47,969 bases of DNA, from contig NZ_AUCA01000029.1 in NCBI RefSeq assembly GCF_000429525.1, forward strand, positions 1 through 47,969, written 5' to 3'. The notes beneath the pieces are model-generated. The model was not told the origin of the DNA, made no database searches, and worked only from the letters and a program-made list of their open reading frames with translations. This document shows, piece by piece, positions 34,881 through 42,733 of the stretch. Numbering within the stretch: the first letter of the stretch is position 1; each line of letters opens with the position of its first letter. The stretch is from Alicyclobacillus contaminans DSM 17975 (lineage in GTDB: Bacteria; Bacillota; Bacilli; Alicyclobacillales; Alicyclobacillaceae). The translations under genes and the position numbers were made by a program.

Positions 34881-35815
34881 GCAAATCTCCTCCATTCCCG
34901 AGATGCTGCCGCATCTTCGTGCCAATTGTCGCCATCCCACACGTAGAAACCGCCCGCCACAGGGTTGAACGAAGCCGGGACGGGCACGGAGTGATTGGTC
35001 GGCCCGTGCCCCGTTCCCACGTCCCAGCCGACGCTGCCGGCGATGGCCCGCGACACAAACGCCTTGCCCGCCGCAATGGCGGCCAGCGGTGCCGCGCCGC
35101 TGGCCAATGCGGCGGCCACCGCCGCCGAAAAGGTGCAGCCGGTGCCATGGGTATTCTCGCTGATCACGCGGGGCGCGGCGAAATACGTGAACTGCTCCTC
35201 GGTGTACACCACATCCACGGACAGGTCCCATCGACCCGTGGCCGACATTCCATCCGAAGGCGCGTGGCCCCCCTTCACCACCACGACCTGCGAGCCAAAG
35301 CCGGCAATTCGGCGAGCGGCTTGATGGCACGCCGCCCAGTCGGCCAACCGCTCGCCGTACAGGACCTCTGCCTCCGGCACGTTCGGCGTGACCACCGCCG
35401 CCAACGGCAGCAGGGTTTGCCTCAAGGCCTCCGTGGCATCGGCGGCCAACAACCGATGGCCGCCCTTTGCGACCATCACCGGATCCACCACCAATGGCAC
35501 CCGCGGCTGACTTTGCAGGAAATCCGCGACAGCCCGGATAATGGCCGAGGACGCCAGCATCCCCGTCTTGACGGCGTCCGGTCGCAGATCCGTAAACACC
35601 GACGTCAATTGTTCGAGCACAAAGGACACAGGCACCTCGTGCACCGCCTGCACCCCGGTGGTGTTCTGAGCGGTCAACGCCGTGAGCACAGACATGCCAA
35701 AAACCCCGAATTGGTGCATCGTTTTCAAATCCGCCTGGATTCCGGCGCCGCCGCCGCTGTCACTCCCGGCAATGGTCAGCGCACGGACCACGTGCCCCTT
35801 CTCCGTCATCTGCAT
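34877..35815 (-). CDS. thiD: Hydroxymethylpyrimidine (phosphate) kinase ThiD
   Basis: ThiD phosphorylates HMP twice to the pyrophosphate used by ThiE. The protein has 312 residues, longer than the usual ~270, the extra length lying in the C-terminal quarter after the catalytic motif. Ribokinase-fold motifs are [20 protein letters not shown] (HMP and phosphate binding), [15 protein letters not shown] and [20 protein letters not shown] (anion hole and catalytic Cys). ATG 35815 is eight bases after GGGGGG. It lies 32 bases after tenA and overlaps thiM by four bases. The C-terminal extension ([20 protein letters not shown]) has no assigned role. Confidence 0.92.
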   Translation of the reverse strand: MQMTEKGHVVRALTIAGSDSGGGAGIQADLKTMHQFGVFGMSVLTALTAQNTTGVQAVHEVPVSFVLEQLTSVFTDLRPDAVKTGMLASSAIIRAVADFLQSQPRVPLVVDPVMVAKGGHRLLAADATEALRQTLLPLAAVVTPNVPEAEVLYGERLADWAACHQAARRIAGFGSQVVVVKGGHAPSDGMSATGRWDLSVDVVYTEEQFTYFAAPRVISENTHGTGCTFSAAVAAALASGAAPLAAIAAGKAFVSRAIAGSVGWDVGTGHGPTNHSVPVPASFNPVAGGFYVWDGDNWHEDAAASREWRRFA

Positions 35816-35847
35816 CTCGTCATCCCCCCATCTCTGTTGAACTCCGT

Positions 35848-36528
35848 CTATGCTTGCTCCGCCAGCGCCCACGCCTGCTGGCGCCAGGCCATGTCAAAAA
35901 ATTCATACTCCAACTGGCAACTGGTGAGAAACGCGCGGCGCATGGAAATCCGCTCCCTTTCTCCCGCCTGTTCCGCCAATTCGTCCAATCGTGCCAAAAC
36001 ATCCCGCAGGCTGTCTTGCATCGCTGGACTGGCGTAAAATCGCATCCAGTCGTAAAAGCGGTGCGCGGGCGTTGGCCGCACCGATGCGCAGAGACGCTCC
36101 GCCACATCGACGTACATCCAGTGGCATGGGAGCACGGCAGCCAAAATTTCCCCTAGGCTACCCGCGTACGCCGTTGCCAGCAGGTGCTGCGCGTAATGGT
36201 GGGCGGACGGTGACCATTCCGCCGACGGCAGGCTGGCGTAGTCCTGTCCGGCTGCTCGGCAGAGATTCTCGTGCGCCGTGGATTCGCCGGACAACACCAC
36301 CGCCAGCCGTTCATGGAAGAATCGCATTTCCGCCAGATCCCGCGACTTTGCCAGGGCCAATCCGTACACCTTCGCGTACGTTTGCAGATAGCGGACATCC
36401 TGTTGCACATAGTGCAGGAGCGCTGCGGGCGGCACATTCTCGCAGGCAAGCCCCTGTACGAACGGATGCTGATAGACCGCGTCGAACAACGGTGCCGCCT
36501 CACTGCGCAAAGCGCTCGTAAACGACAT
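35848..36528 (-). CDS. tenA: Thiaminase II / aminopyrimidine aminohydrolase TenA
   Basis: TenA hydrolyses aminopyrimidine breakdown products of thiamine to recover HMP. With ATG 36528 (after AAAAGGAGG) it has 226 residues, and the catalytic cysteine in LPCHWMYVD falls exactly at position 135, with Asp44 in QQDVRYL, both as in Bacillus TenA. The C-terminal EYEFFDMAW supplies the other active-site acid. It is the first gene after the TPP riboswitch. Together with ThiM and ThiD it makes the operon look built for salvage of both thiamine halves. Confidence 0.94.
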   Translation of the reverse strand: MSFTSALRSEAAPLFDAVYQHPFVQGLACENVPPAALLHYVQQDVRYLQTYAKVYGLALAKSRDLAEMRFFHERLAVVLSGESTAHENLCRAAGQDYASLPSAEWSPSAHHYAQHLLATAYAGSLGEILAAVLPCHWMYVDVAERLCASVRPTPAHRFYDWMRFYASPAMQDSLRDVLARLDELAEQAGERERISMRRAFLTSCQLEYEFFDMAWRQQAWALAEQA

Positions 36529-36566
36529 AAAAAACAGCCTCCTTTTCAACATCGGGAGGCCGCTTG

Positions 36567-36612
36567 GGGAAAACGGAGCAGGTCGGTGCAGTCACCCGTC
36601 CCCACCTGCTCC
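36567..36612 (-). terminator. TPP-responsive terminator before tenA
   Basis: On the minus strand GGAGCAGGT and ACCTGCTCC form a perfect 9-bp stem followed by GTTTTCCCC. It lies directly after the TPP aptamer and 40 bases before tenA. Confidence 0.85.
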
Positions 36613-36616
36613 ACGC

Positions 36617-36698
36617 CACTTTCCTACGCTGGTATTACCCAGTTCAGGTGCTAAGGGTCCAAGGTTTCCCTTGTCTCAGCAGTGCAGCTCCCCTAGTG
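36617..36698 (-). ncRNA. TPP riboswitch (THI element)
   Basis: On the minus strand the aptamer begins CACTAGGGGAGCTGCACT, continues GCTGAGAC, then ACCCTTAGCACCTGAACTGG, and closes with GTAATACCAGCGTAGGAAAGTG. These are the standard pyrimidine- and pyrophosphate-sensor helices. TPP binding is expected to favour the terminator at 36567-36612 and shut off tenA-thiD-thiM-thiE. Confidence 0.96.
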
Positions 36699-36759
36699 GC
36701 CTGTGCCATGTTCAGTTGTTGTCTGTACCATATCACGGATTGCGCACGTTGGGTAGAGG

Positions 36760-37731
36760 TCAGCGCAATCGATATTCCGCAAACGGTTCACGGTACACAA
36801 ACGCCCGGCTCCACTCGTCCAGTGTTTGCAGCGTCTCCGGGGTCAGGACCAGATCCACGCTCTTCACGTTCTCCTGCACCTGTTCCGGACGCGTTGCGCC
36901 CACGATGATGGTGGAGACCGCCGGCTGCTCCATCAGCCACGCCAGCGACACCGCGCCCGCCGTGGTGTCCAATTCCTCGGCCAGCCGCGCCACCTTCGCG
37001 CCCAGCAACACCCGCTGTTCATCCAACCGCTTGGCGAAATTCGGGTCCTTTTCCGCGCGCGATCCGGCCGGTTTCCCACCCCCCGCGTACTTGCCGGTGA
37101 GAATCCCGCCGGCCAGCGGAAAATACGGAATGATGCCGATGCCCTGATCCACACACAGCGGCACCAGTTCCCGTTCAATGGTCCTGTCGGCCAGGGAATA
37201 GCACGGTTGGATGGAGACGAACCGGTTGAGTCCGAGCCGTTCCGACACACCGAGCGCCTTCATCAACTCCCAGGCCGCGTAGTTGGAGGCGCCGATATAC
37301 CGCACCTTCCCCTGCCGCACCATGTCGTCGAGCGCGCGGAGCGTTTCCTCCAGCGGCGTGTGCGGATCGAACGCGTGAATCTGATACAGGTCCACGTAGT
37401 CCGTCTGCAGACGCCGCAGGCTGCCCTCGAGTTCCCGCATCAGGTGCACCCTTGATCCGCCTCGTTCATTCGGACCTTCGCCGCGAGGCATGCCCGCCTT
37501 CGTGGCCAGCACCACTTCTTGGCGACGCCCAGCGAGCGCTTCGCCGATGATCTGTTCCGACATCGTGTTTGTATAAATGTTGGCAGTATCAATGAAGTTG
37601 ACGCCCGCGTCGAGGGCGGCGTGAATCACCTGAATGGAAGCCGCCTTGTCCGCGCGGCCGCCGAACGCGTTGGTTCCAAGCCCCAGTACGGACACTTCCA
37701 ATCCACTCTGTCCCAGCCGACGATACTGCAT
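36760..37731 (-). CDS. Aldo/keto reductase
   Basis: This is a second AKR-superfamily oxidoreductase, with 323 residues. The tetrad is visible: Asp/Tyr in VNFIDTANIYTNTMSE, Lys in VVLATKAG, His in VDLYQIHAFD. The C-terminal STIIVGATRPEQVQENVKS binds the coenzyme. It resembles the general-stress YhdN/IolS-like branch more than the first AKR in this window. ATG 37731 is nine bases after GGAGGG; another ATG nine bases upstream abuts that site. It lies upstream of the TPP riboswitch but is separated from the thi genes by it, so the two are probably independent units. Substrate unknown. Confidence 0.88.
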   Translation of the reverse strand: MQYRRLGQSGLEVSVLGLGTNAFGGRADKAASIQVIHAALDAGVNFIDTANIYTNTMSEQIIGEALAGRRQEVVLATKAGMPRGEGPNERGGSRVHLMRELEGSLRRLQTDYVDLYQIHAFDPHTPLEETLRALDDMVRQGKVRYIGASNYAAWELMKALGVSERLGLNRFVSIQPCYSLADRTIERELVPLCVDQGIGIIPYFPLAGGILTGKYAGGGKPAGSRAEKDPNFAKRLDEQRVLLGAKVARLAEELDTTAGAVSLAWLMEQPAVSTIIVGATRPEQVQENVKSVDLVLTPETLQTLDEWSRAFVYREPFAEYRLR

Positions 37732-37911
37732 CGTTCGCATCCCTCCAACCTGCGTGGTCCCTGTTTCCCCTCCAGCATAACGAAACCGGGTTTGCGTTGG
37801 CAAACACCACCACCCAGCATCCGTGCGCCATGCCGGGTGGATACGCTGACCGGTCGTGATTGGGATGTGACACATCGCTGTGGGTGGATCATCGCCACGT
37901 CCATCTCCCGC

Positions 37912-38130
37912 GCGCATATCAAACCGCGTGCGCCCTGGATTGTCCACGAACAGGCCGTACGGTTGCTCGCCCCCGGTGTGGATGAGAAAGGGACGGACAC
38001 ATACAGCGCGTCCGTTTCCGGGTTGTGCGGCGCGTACACGTCCGAGTTCCACATGGTGTACGCCTCCCCCTGTTTGTCGAGAAACCCAGGCTTCTCGCCC
38101 AACCCGTAAAATGGTCTGTCGGCGCAGCGT
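37912..38130 (-). pseudogene. Relic of a GH31 alpha-glucosidase, frameshifted
   Basis: On the minus strand one frame reads FYGLGEKPGFLDKQGEAYTM then WNSDVYAPHNPETDALYVSVPF (about 38111 to 37986). A different frame continues PYGLFVDNPGRTRFDM (to about 37915), with the switch near 37990. This is the N-terminal-domain pattern of GH31 alpha-glucosidases, which runs without break in intact members. No start, catalytic domain or downstream sequence remains; about 70 codons of an ~800-residue enzyme survive. The rest of the 792-base gap between the AKR gene and the permease (37732-38524) holds only the cre-like and promoter sites listed separately. Confidence 0.8.
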
Positions 38131-38332
38131 GCTGGACGTTCAGTGCCTGTGTTCCATCTATCTTGCATAGGTTTCATACGCACCCTGGCTGCGTCCGCGT
38201 ATGGAAACGGGGAAAACGGGCATGTTAACCACGTATTCGAACGCAGCGTCAGCGAAGACGTGCTCCAGAACAAACATTATGCTGGATTCTTGTGATTCAG
38301 TTCTATGTGTAAATTTAGCAAACATATGGAAT

Positions 38333-38346
38333 TGAAAACGCTTACG
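38333..38346 (+). promoter_or_regulatory. Candidate cre site (CcpA)
   Basis: TGAAAACGCTTACG matches the catabolite-responsive element consensus at all but its last position. It lies about 90 bases upstream of the gabP promoter and 200 bases from the GH31 relic, so it may serve the permease or be a leftover of the lost sugar gene. Confidence 0.5.
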
Positions 38347-38432
38347 ATTGCGGTTAAAATATCGGTCATAGTCTAATTGAAATTTTCTCTCGCCGCGAAT
38401 TGGAGGTGCGTGAATGCAGAAAGGTTTGACTA

Positions 38433-38441
38433 TGGTATAAT
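38433..38441 (+). promoter_or_regulatory. Extended -10 promoter of the GabP-type permease
   Basis: TGGTATAAT is a consensus extended -10 hexamer. No good -35 is spaced to it. It lies 83 bases before the permease start. Confidence 0.6.
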
Positions 38442-38524
38442 GATTTATCTCGGAGTTACAGTTTGATAATATTTTCGTTGTTTATGCATGAATCTACCCA
38501 CTTCCCCGAAAGGAGGAGCTTGTT

Positions 38525-39895
38525 GTGAGCCAACAGACGCTCAAAAAGGATCTGAAGATGCGTCATATGACCATGATCTCGTTGGGCGGAGTCATTGGCG
38601 CAGGCCTCTTCGTCGGCAGCGGCGCTGTGATTCAGACCGCAGGTCCTGCGTCCGTCATCTCCTACGCCCTGGCCGGACTGCTGGTGATTCTTGTCATGCG
38701 AATGCTGGGGGAAATGGCCGTGGCGAAACCGACCCTCGGTTCATTCGCCGCTTATGCGCGAACCGCGCTGGGAGATTGGGCCGGTTTTATTGTCGGATGG
38801 CTGTACTGGTACTTCTGGGTCATTGTGGTTGCCGTCGAAGCAACGGCTGGAGCCAAAACGCTGGAAAACTGGCTATTGCCCGGCGTTCCCCTGTGGGTAT
38901 TGACGGTCATCCTTCTGTTCCTGTTGACCCTGACAAACCTGATTTCCGTTCGCTCTTATGGGGAATTTGAGTACTGGTTCGCATCCATTAAAGTAGCGGC
39001 GATTATCCTGTTTATTATTGTCGGTGCGCTCTATGTGCTGGGCCTGTGGCCGCACGCGCATATGGATTTCAGCAATCTGACAAAGCACGGCGGATTTGCG
39101 CCATTTGGTGTCGTAGCTCTGTTCGCCAGCGTAACCACGCTGATTTTCTCGTTCTTCGGTTCTGAGATTGTGACCATTGCCGCATCCGAATCTGCGGAAC
39201 CGCGTCAGGCGGTGGCCCGCGCAACCAACTCAGTGATCTGGCGCGTGTTGGTGTTTTACATCGGATCTATTTTCTTGATTGTCACGATTCTCCCGTGGAA
39301 TGACAAAGCCGCAATGGTCAGTCCGTATGTAAGCGCTTTGCGCGTGATTGGCATTCCTGGTGCCGCGTGGATCATGAACTTGGTGGTACTCACGGCCGTG
39401 TTGTCGTGCCTGAACTCCGGGCTCTACACCGCTTCGCGAATGCTGTTCGCCCTGGCCGATTCCGGGGATGCGCCGAAAGCCCTGGTCGCCACGAACGAGC
39501 GCGGTGTACCGGTGCGCGCCATCCTGTTCTGCATGCTGGTGGGATATCTGTCGGTGGCGATGGACTACCTGTCGCCGAACACCGTGTTCCTGTTCTTGCT
39601 CAACTCGTCCGGCGCGGTCGGCCTGTTCATCTACCTGCTGATTGCCGTCTCCGAACTGCGCATGCGGCGGCAGTTGGAGAAAACGGAGCCGGATTCCTTG
39701 CGCGTCCGCATGTGGGCGTATCCGTTCCTGACCTGGTTGAGCATCCTTGCGATGGCCGCGGTCATCATTTCGATGGCGTTCACCGCGTCTGACCGCTCTC
39801 AGTTAATCCTGAGCCTGGTGAGTGTGGTCATTCTGCTCATCCTGTACGCCATCAAGCGTACGGCACAGGGCAAGTCGAACCAACAAGCGGCATAG
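38525..39895 (+). CDS. gabP: GABA-permease-type amino acid transporter (APC superfamily)
   Basis: This membrane proton symporter has 456 residues and about 12 helices. The N-terminal ISLGGVIGAGLFVGSGAVIQ, the GWLYWYFWVIVVAVEATAGA block, SYGEFEYWFASIKV, and NSGLYTASRMLFALA resemble Bacillus GabP closely. It is distinct from the LysP at the left of the window. The GTG start at 38525 is eight bases after AAAGGAGG. It is convergent with an aspartate decarboxylase gene, so a role in aspartate/alanine transport cannot be excluded. No GABA aminotransferase genes are nearby. Confidence 0.8.
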   Translation: MSQQTLKKDLKMRHMTMISLGGVIGAGLFVGSGAVIQTAGPASVISYALAGLLVILVMRMLGEMAVAKPTLGSFAAYARTALGDWAGFIVGWLYWYFWVIVVAVEATAGAKTLENWLLPGVPLWVLTVILLFLLTLTNLISVRSYGEFEYWFASIKVAAIILFIIVGALYVLGLWPHAHMDFSNLTKHGGFAPFGVVALFASVTTLIFSFFGSEIVTIAASESAEPRQAVARATNSVIWRVLVFYIGSIFLIVTILPWNDKAAMVSPYVSALRVIGIPGAAWIMNLVVLTAVLSCLNSGLYTASRMLFALADSGDAPKALVATNERGVPVRAILFCMLVGYLSVAMDYLSPNTVFLFLLNSSGAVGLFIYLLIAVSELRMRRQLEKTEPDSLRVRMWAYPFLTWLSILAMAAVIISMAFTASDRSQLILSLVSVVILLILYAIKRTAQGKSNQQAA

Positions 39896-39911
39896 ACAAA
39901 CCCGCATCATC

Positions 39912-39945
39912 AACAGGGGGGGCAACACGGCCCCCTGTTCCTTTA
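39912..39945. terminator. Bidirectional terminator between gabP and asdA
   Basis: AACAGGGGG (39912-39920) pairs perfectly with CCCCCTGTT (39931-39939) around a 10-base loop, followed by CCTTTAC. It lies between two converging genes. Confidence 0.7.
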
Positions 39946-39965
39946 CTTCCGGTCCACCAGCGGAC

Positions 39966-41600
39966 TCAACCGTCTGTGGCATTTCTCCATTCCGCCACAT
40001 AGCGCTCCAGCGTCCGGTGCAGCGCTTTCCCGATTTCACCGTACGCGTCGTCATCCAGGTTCGCCAGTGAGACGCGCACCGACCACGCTGGGCCGTAAAA
40101 CCCCCCGCCGTTCAACAGTACAATCGAAGCCTGTTCAGCCAGCCGAAACAACACATCCACTGGCTCATAGTTGGCCTTCAAATACGCCGTGAACGCGTCG
40201 CCGTAATGTAGCCGGGCCCATTCACCGAGATCGAACTCCGTATAGTAATGAGCGCTGTACGGCACTTCGGGCACCGGCAGTCCCAGCCCATCATACAGTC
40301 GCTTCAACCGACGGATGCAAATGTCTCGCGTCTGTTGCTTGTACCGGTTCTGTTCGTCGAGCAGGGCGAACGCCGAGAACAGCGTCATCTGCACCTGCTG
40401 CGGCGTAGACAGACCCGCCGTATGATTGAGCGCAACCTGTCGGCTGTCCGCGACCAACCGGTCCATGAAGCGCAGCTGTTCGGGATCCATCGTCAAGGAA
40501 GCGTATCGGCGGTTCAAATGCTGTTTGACCGCCTCCGGCAACTGTCGCAGGTGCTCGTCAAACACATTGTCCTCGGCCGCCGCAATTACGCCGAGCCGCC
40601 AGCCTGTCACACCAAAATACTTCGAGTACGAATACACACCGACCGTATTGTACGGCAGCGCGGACAACAGGGACCGAAAATGCTCCGTAAACGTGCTGTA
40701 CACATCGTCCGTGACAATCATCAGATCCGGATGGTGAATGCGCACCGTCTGCACCAGGTATTCCAATGCCTCCGGCGCCAGCGCGACGGACGGTGGATTA
40801 CTCGGATTCACCAAAAACAGCGCTCGAATCCTGGGATCTTTCAGCTTGTCCAACTCTTCACGCGGGTATTGCCAGGTGTGTGATCCGTCCTTGGCCCGCC
40901 CCGACGCGTGAATCCACACCACATCAAAATCGTATTGCGGCAATTGTGGAATTTCCACATACGGCGGGAAGATGGGGACCATCATGGCCACTTGATCTCC
41001 CGGATTCAGCAAATGGTTGGCCCGCAGCGTTTCAAATAAATAACACATCGCAGCCGTTGCCCCCTCCACGGCGAACAACTGCAGGGGCACTGCCGGCGCA
41101 TTCCCGAACAATTCCTGCACCAGGTAATCGCGAACCACCTGCTCCGCATGCGTCAACATCCGGTCGGGCATAGGGTAATTGTCCCCAACGATGCCGTCAA
41201 CCAGCTCGTGCACCCAAGCGTCGGGCCGGAATCCTTTGCGTTCAATGGCCCATTCCACCACGCGCAGCAGCAGGTCCATGCCGGGCAATGAGCGCCCCGC
41301 CCCGCGCGCAAACGCAAAAAAACGCTCGGCAATCCCTTCCGCCGCCGGTTTGCCGGCCAGATCCCGTTCGTTCCACGTCCGCCGACATTCCTGCAGCGCA
41401 AAGTAGCCCAGCGCAAAAAACGATTCGCGGGGTGTGGCCGCAATCCAGTTGGGATTCCCCCGCCCCGCGTCCAGCATGGCACGCGCGCTCTTTTCTTCCC
41501 CCGAATTCGCCAATTCAATCAACCGATTTTTCAGCTCAAACGGACTGACGCGTTCGTAGGCCCGTTCCATCTCCCGTCGGTGAATCGGTTCCTTCGCCAT
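39966..41600 (-). CDS. asdA: Aspartate 4-decarboxylase / aspartate aminotransferase AsdA
   Basis: This PLP enzyme converts L-aspartate to L-alanine and CO2, with aminotransferase side activity. The 544-residue protein is longer than ordinary aminotransferases, as typical of this family. A distinct N-terminal segment contains AGRGNPNWIAATPRESFFAL. The PLP lysine is in GVYSYSKYFGVTGWRLGV, the pyridine-binding Asp in MIVTDDVYSTF and a substrate Arg in YGPAWSVRVSLANLDDDAYG. ATG 41600 follows GAAGGGGG. AsdA genes are often paired with the aspartate:alanine antiporter AspT, which is absent here; the only nearby transporter is the convergent permease. Confidence 0.88.
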   Translation of the reverse strand: MAKEPIHRREMERAYERVSPFELKNRLIELANSGEEKSARAMLDAGRGNPNWIAATPRESFFALGYFALQECRRTWNERDLAGKPAAEGIAERFFAFARGAGRSLPGMDLLLRVVEWAIERKGFRPDAWVHELVDGIVGDNYPMPDRMLTHAEQVVRDYLVQELFGNAPAVPLQLFAVEGATAAMCYLFETLRANHLLNPGDQVAMMVPIFPPYVEIPQLPQYDFDVVWIHASGRAKDGSHTWQYPREELDKLKDPRIRALFLVNPSNPPSVALAPEALEYLVQTVRIHHPDLMIVTDDVYSTFTEHFRSLLSALPYNTVGVYSYSKYFGVTGWRLGVIAAAEDNVFDEHLRQLPEAVKQHLNRRYASLTMDPEQLRFMDRLVADSRQVALNHTAGLSTPQQVQMTLFSAFALLDEQNRYKQQTRDICIRRLKRLYDGLGLPVPEVPYSAHYYTEFDLGEWARLHYGDAFTAYLKANYEPVDVLFRLAEQASIVLLNGGGFYGPAWSVRVSLANLDDDAYGEIGKALHRTLERYVAEWRNATDG

Positions 41601-41685
41601 GATGACACACCCCCTTCAATGCGCATCGCCGTCCTATCGGAGATAGTATGGGCGAAATCGCCAGGGGGTATGTCGCAGAACGCGG

Positions 41686-42066
41686 TTAGGAAGCCGTTAC
41701 GGCCTCCTCCACCTTCTTCAGAAAACGTATGAACTCATGCGTTTCGTCCTGCCTGGGCAACCCTTTCAAGCGAATGGTGCCCTGCGCCTTCGGATCAATC
41801 AAACTAACAATCAATAAGTCCTCAAAACGCACGCCCTCCGGCTTGCAGAGACACGCGGCCACCTCTGCGGCCACTCGCCGATTCGGAGTCACCGAAATTT
41901 CCACCGTCACTTCGTATGCTCGTTCCGTCTGCCGGCTCACCACTCGGGTTGCGCCGGACCAATGGAACGATCCCGCCTCCTCCACGAAGGGATGAGCCTG
42001 CTTTTTCAACGCCTTTTCCAGAATTCGTTTTTGCACATCCAGTCGAACCATCGCTGTCTTCAACAC
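41686..42066 (-). CDS. Conserved-looking small protein, unknown function
   Basis: I do not recognise this 126-residue soluble protein. It has a basic N-terminal helix (MVRLDVQKRILEKALKKQ) and a central strand-rich part (TERAYEVTVEISVTP, RFEDLLIVSLID). The end is acidic-helical (DETHEFIRFLKKVEEAVTAS). No signal peptide or membrane segment is seen. The GTG start at 42066 follows AAGGA with good spacing; ATG 42051 is an alternative without a site. It lies between asdA and the HPr gene on the same strand, with a hairpin separating it from HPr. Codon use looks like its neighbours, so I think it is a real gene. Confidence 0.65.
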   Translation of the reverse strand: MLKTAMVRLDVQKRILEKALKKQAHPFVEEAGSFHWSGATRVVSRQTERAYEVTVEISVTPNRRVAAEVAACLCKPEGVRFEDLLIVSLIDPKAQGTIRLKGLPRQDETHEFIRFLKKVEEAVTAS

Positions 42067-42164
42067 CCCGTAATCCTTCGCGCCCGCCTTTCGGCACGCG
42101 CCTGTTTACGATATCTTGAGCAGTCCGTTCACAACCAACTGCCCGCAGTTTGCCAACGCACACA

Positions 42165-42202
42165 ATGAAAGCGGGTCCCCCGGTCTGATGAGGGCACCCG
42201 CT
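42165..42202 (-). terminator. Probable terminator of the HPr gene
   Basis: AGCGGGT and ACCCGCT, with a further G-rich/C-rich pairing inside, form a hairpin followed on the minus strand by TTCATTG. The T tract is weak. It lies 30 bases past the HPr stop. Confidence 0.55.
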
Positions 42203-42231
42203 GCCGTGTTCTTCAATGGTTATGGGAATGC

Positions 42232-42489
42232 TTATTCCTCTTTGCTCACGAGTGCCGTCAGCGCTTCCACGGCTTCCTGTTCATCCGATCCGTTGGCTCG
42301 AATGGTCACTTCCAAACCCGGGCTCACAGCCAAACTCATCAGGCCGAGAATGCTCTTCGCATCCACGGACTTGTCGCCCTTTTCCACGGTGATCTGGCTG
42401 CGGAAGGAATTGGCCAGCTTCACGAATTCCGCAGCTGGGCGGGCGTGCAGCCCCTGTTTGAGTTTCACAACGACCTGCTTCTCGTACAT
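42232..42489 (-). CDS. ptsH: HPr-family phosphocarrier protein
   Basis: The 85-residue protein carries phosphate between enzyme I and sugar-specific PTS components, and in Bacillota acts with CcpA in catabolite control. With ATG 42489 (eight bases after AGAGG) the active His in QGLHARPAAEF is exactly residue 15 and the regulatory Ser in DAKSILGLMSLAV is residue 46, which supports this start. His15 separates it from Crh, which has Gln there. No ptsI follows, unlike the usual ptsHI pair, so a mainly regulatory, Crh-like role is possible. It is divergent from odhA. Confidence 0.88.
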   Translation of the reverse strand: MYEKQVVVKLKQGLHARPAAEFVKLANSFRSQITVEKGDKSVDAKSILGLMSLAVSPGLEVTIRANGSDEQEAVEALTALVSKEE

Positions 42490-42733
42490 TTCTCGCACCT
42501 CTTTTCACGTCCACTTTCCCTCCTATATTACCACGCATCGATGGACGACGGTGAGTCCACCGCGCCGTTTTGTGAAGTCTGGAAACAGCGGAATTTTCGA
42601 CAAGAATCGTTCTCAGAAAGTGATACATTTCATCGAAATCGGGCATTGGCGTGTCTTCCCGCAAGATATTAGGATCTACTGTAGCTGGAGATTCTAAAGA
42701 AGATCAATCCATTCATCAAAGAGGGGTTGTACT

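Noticed and set aside
34062-35330. 422-codon extension of thiM upstream into thiD
   Set aside because: The extra N-terminal part is out-of-frame thiD DNA; the GTG at 34880 has a good ribosome site and the family N-terminus.
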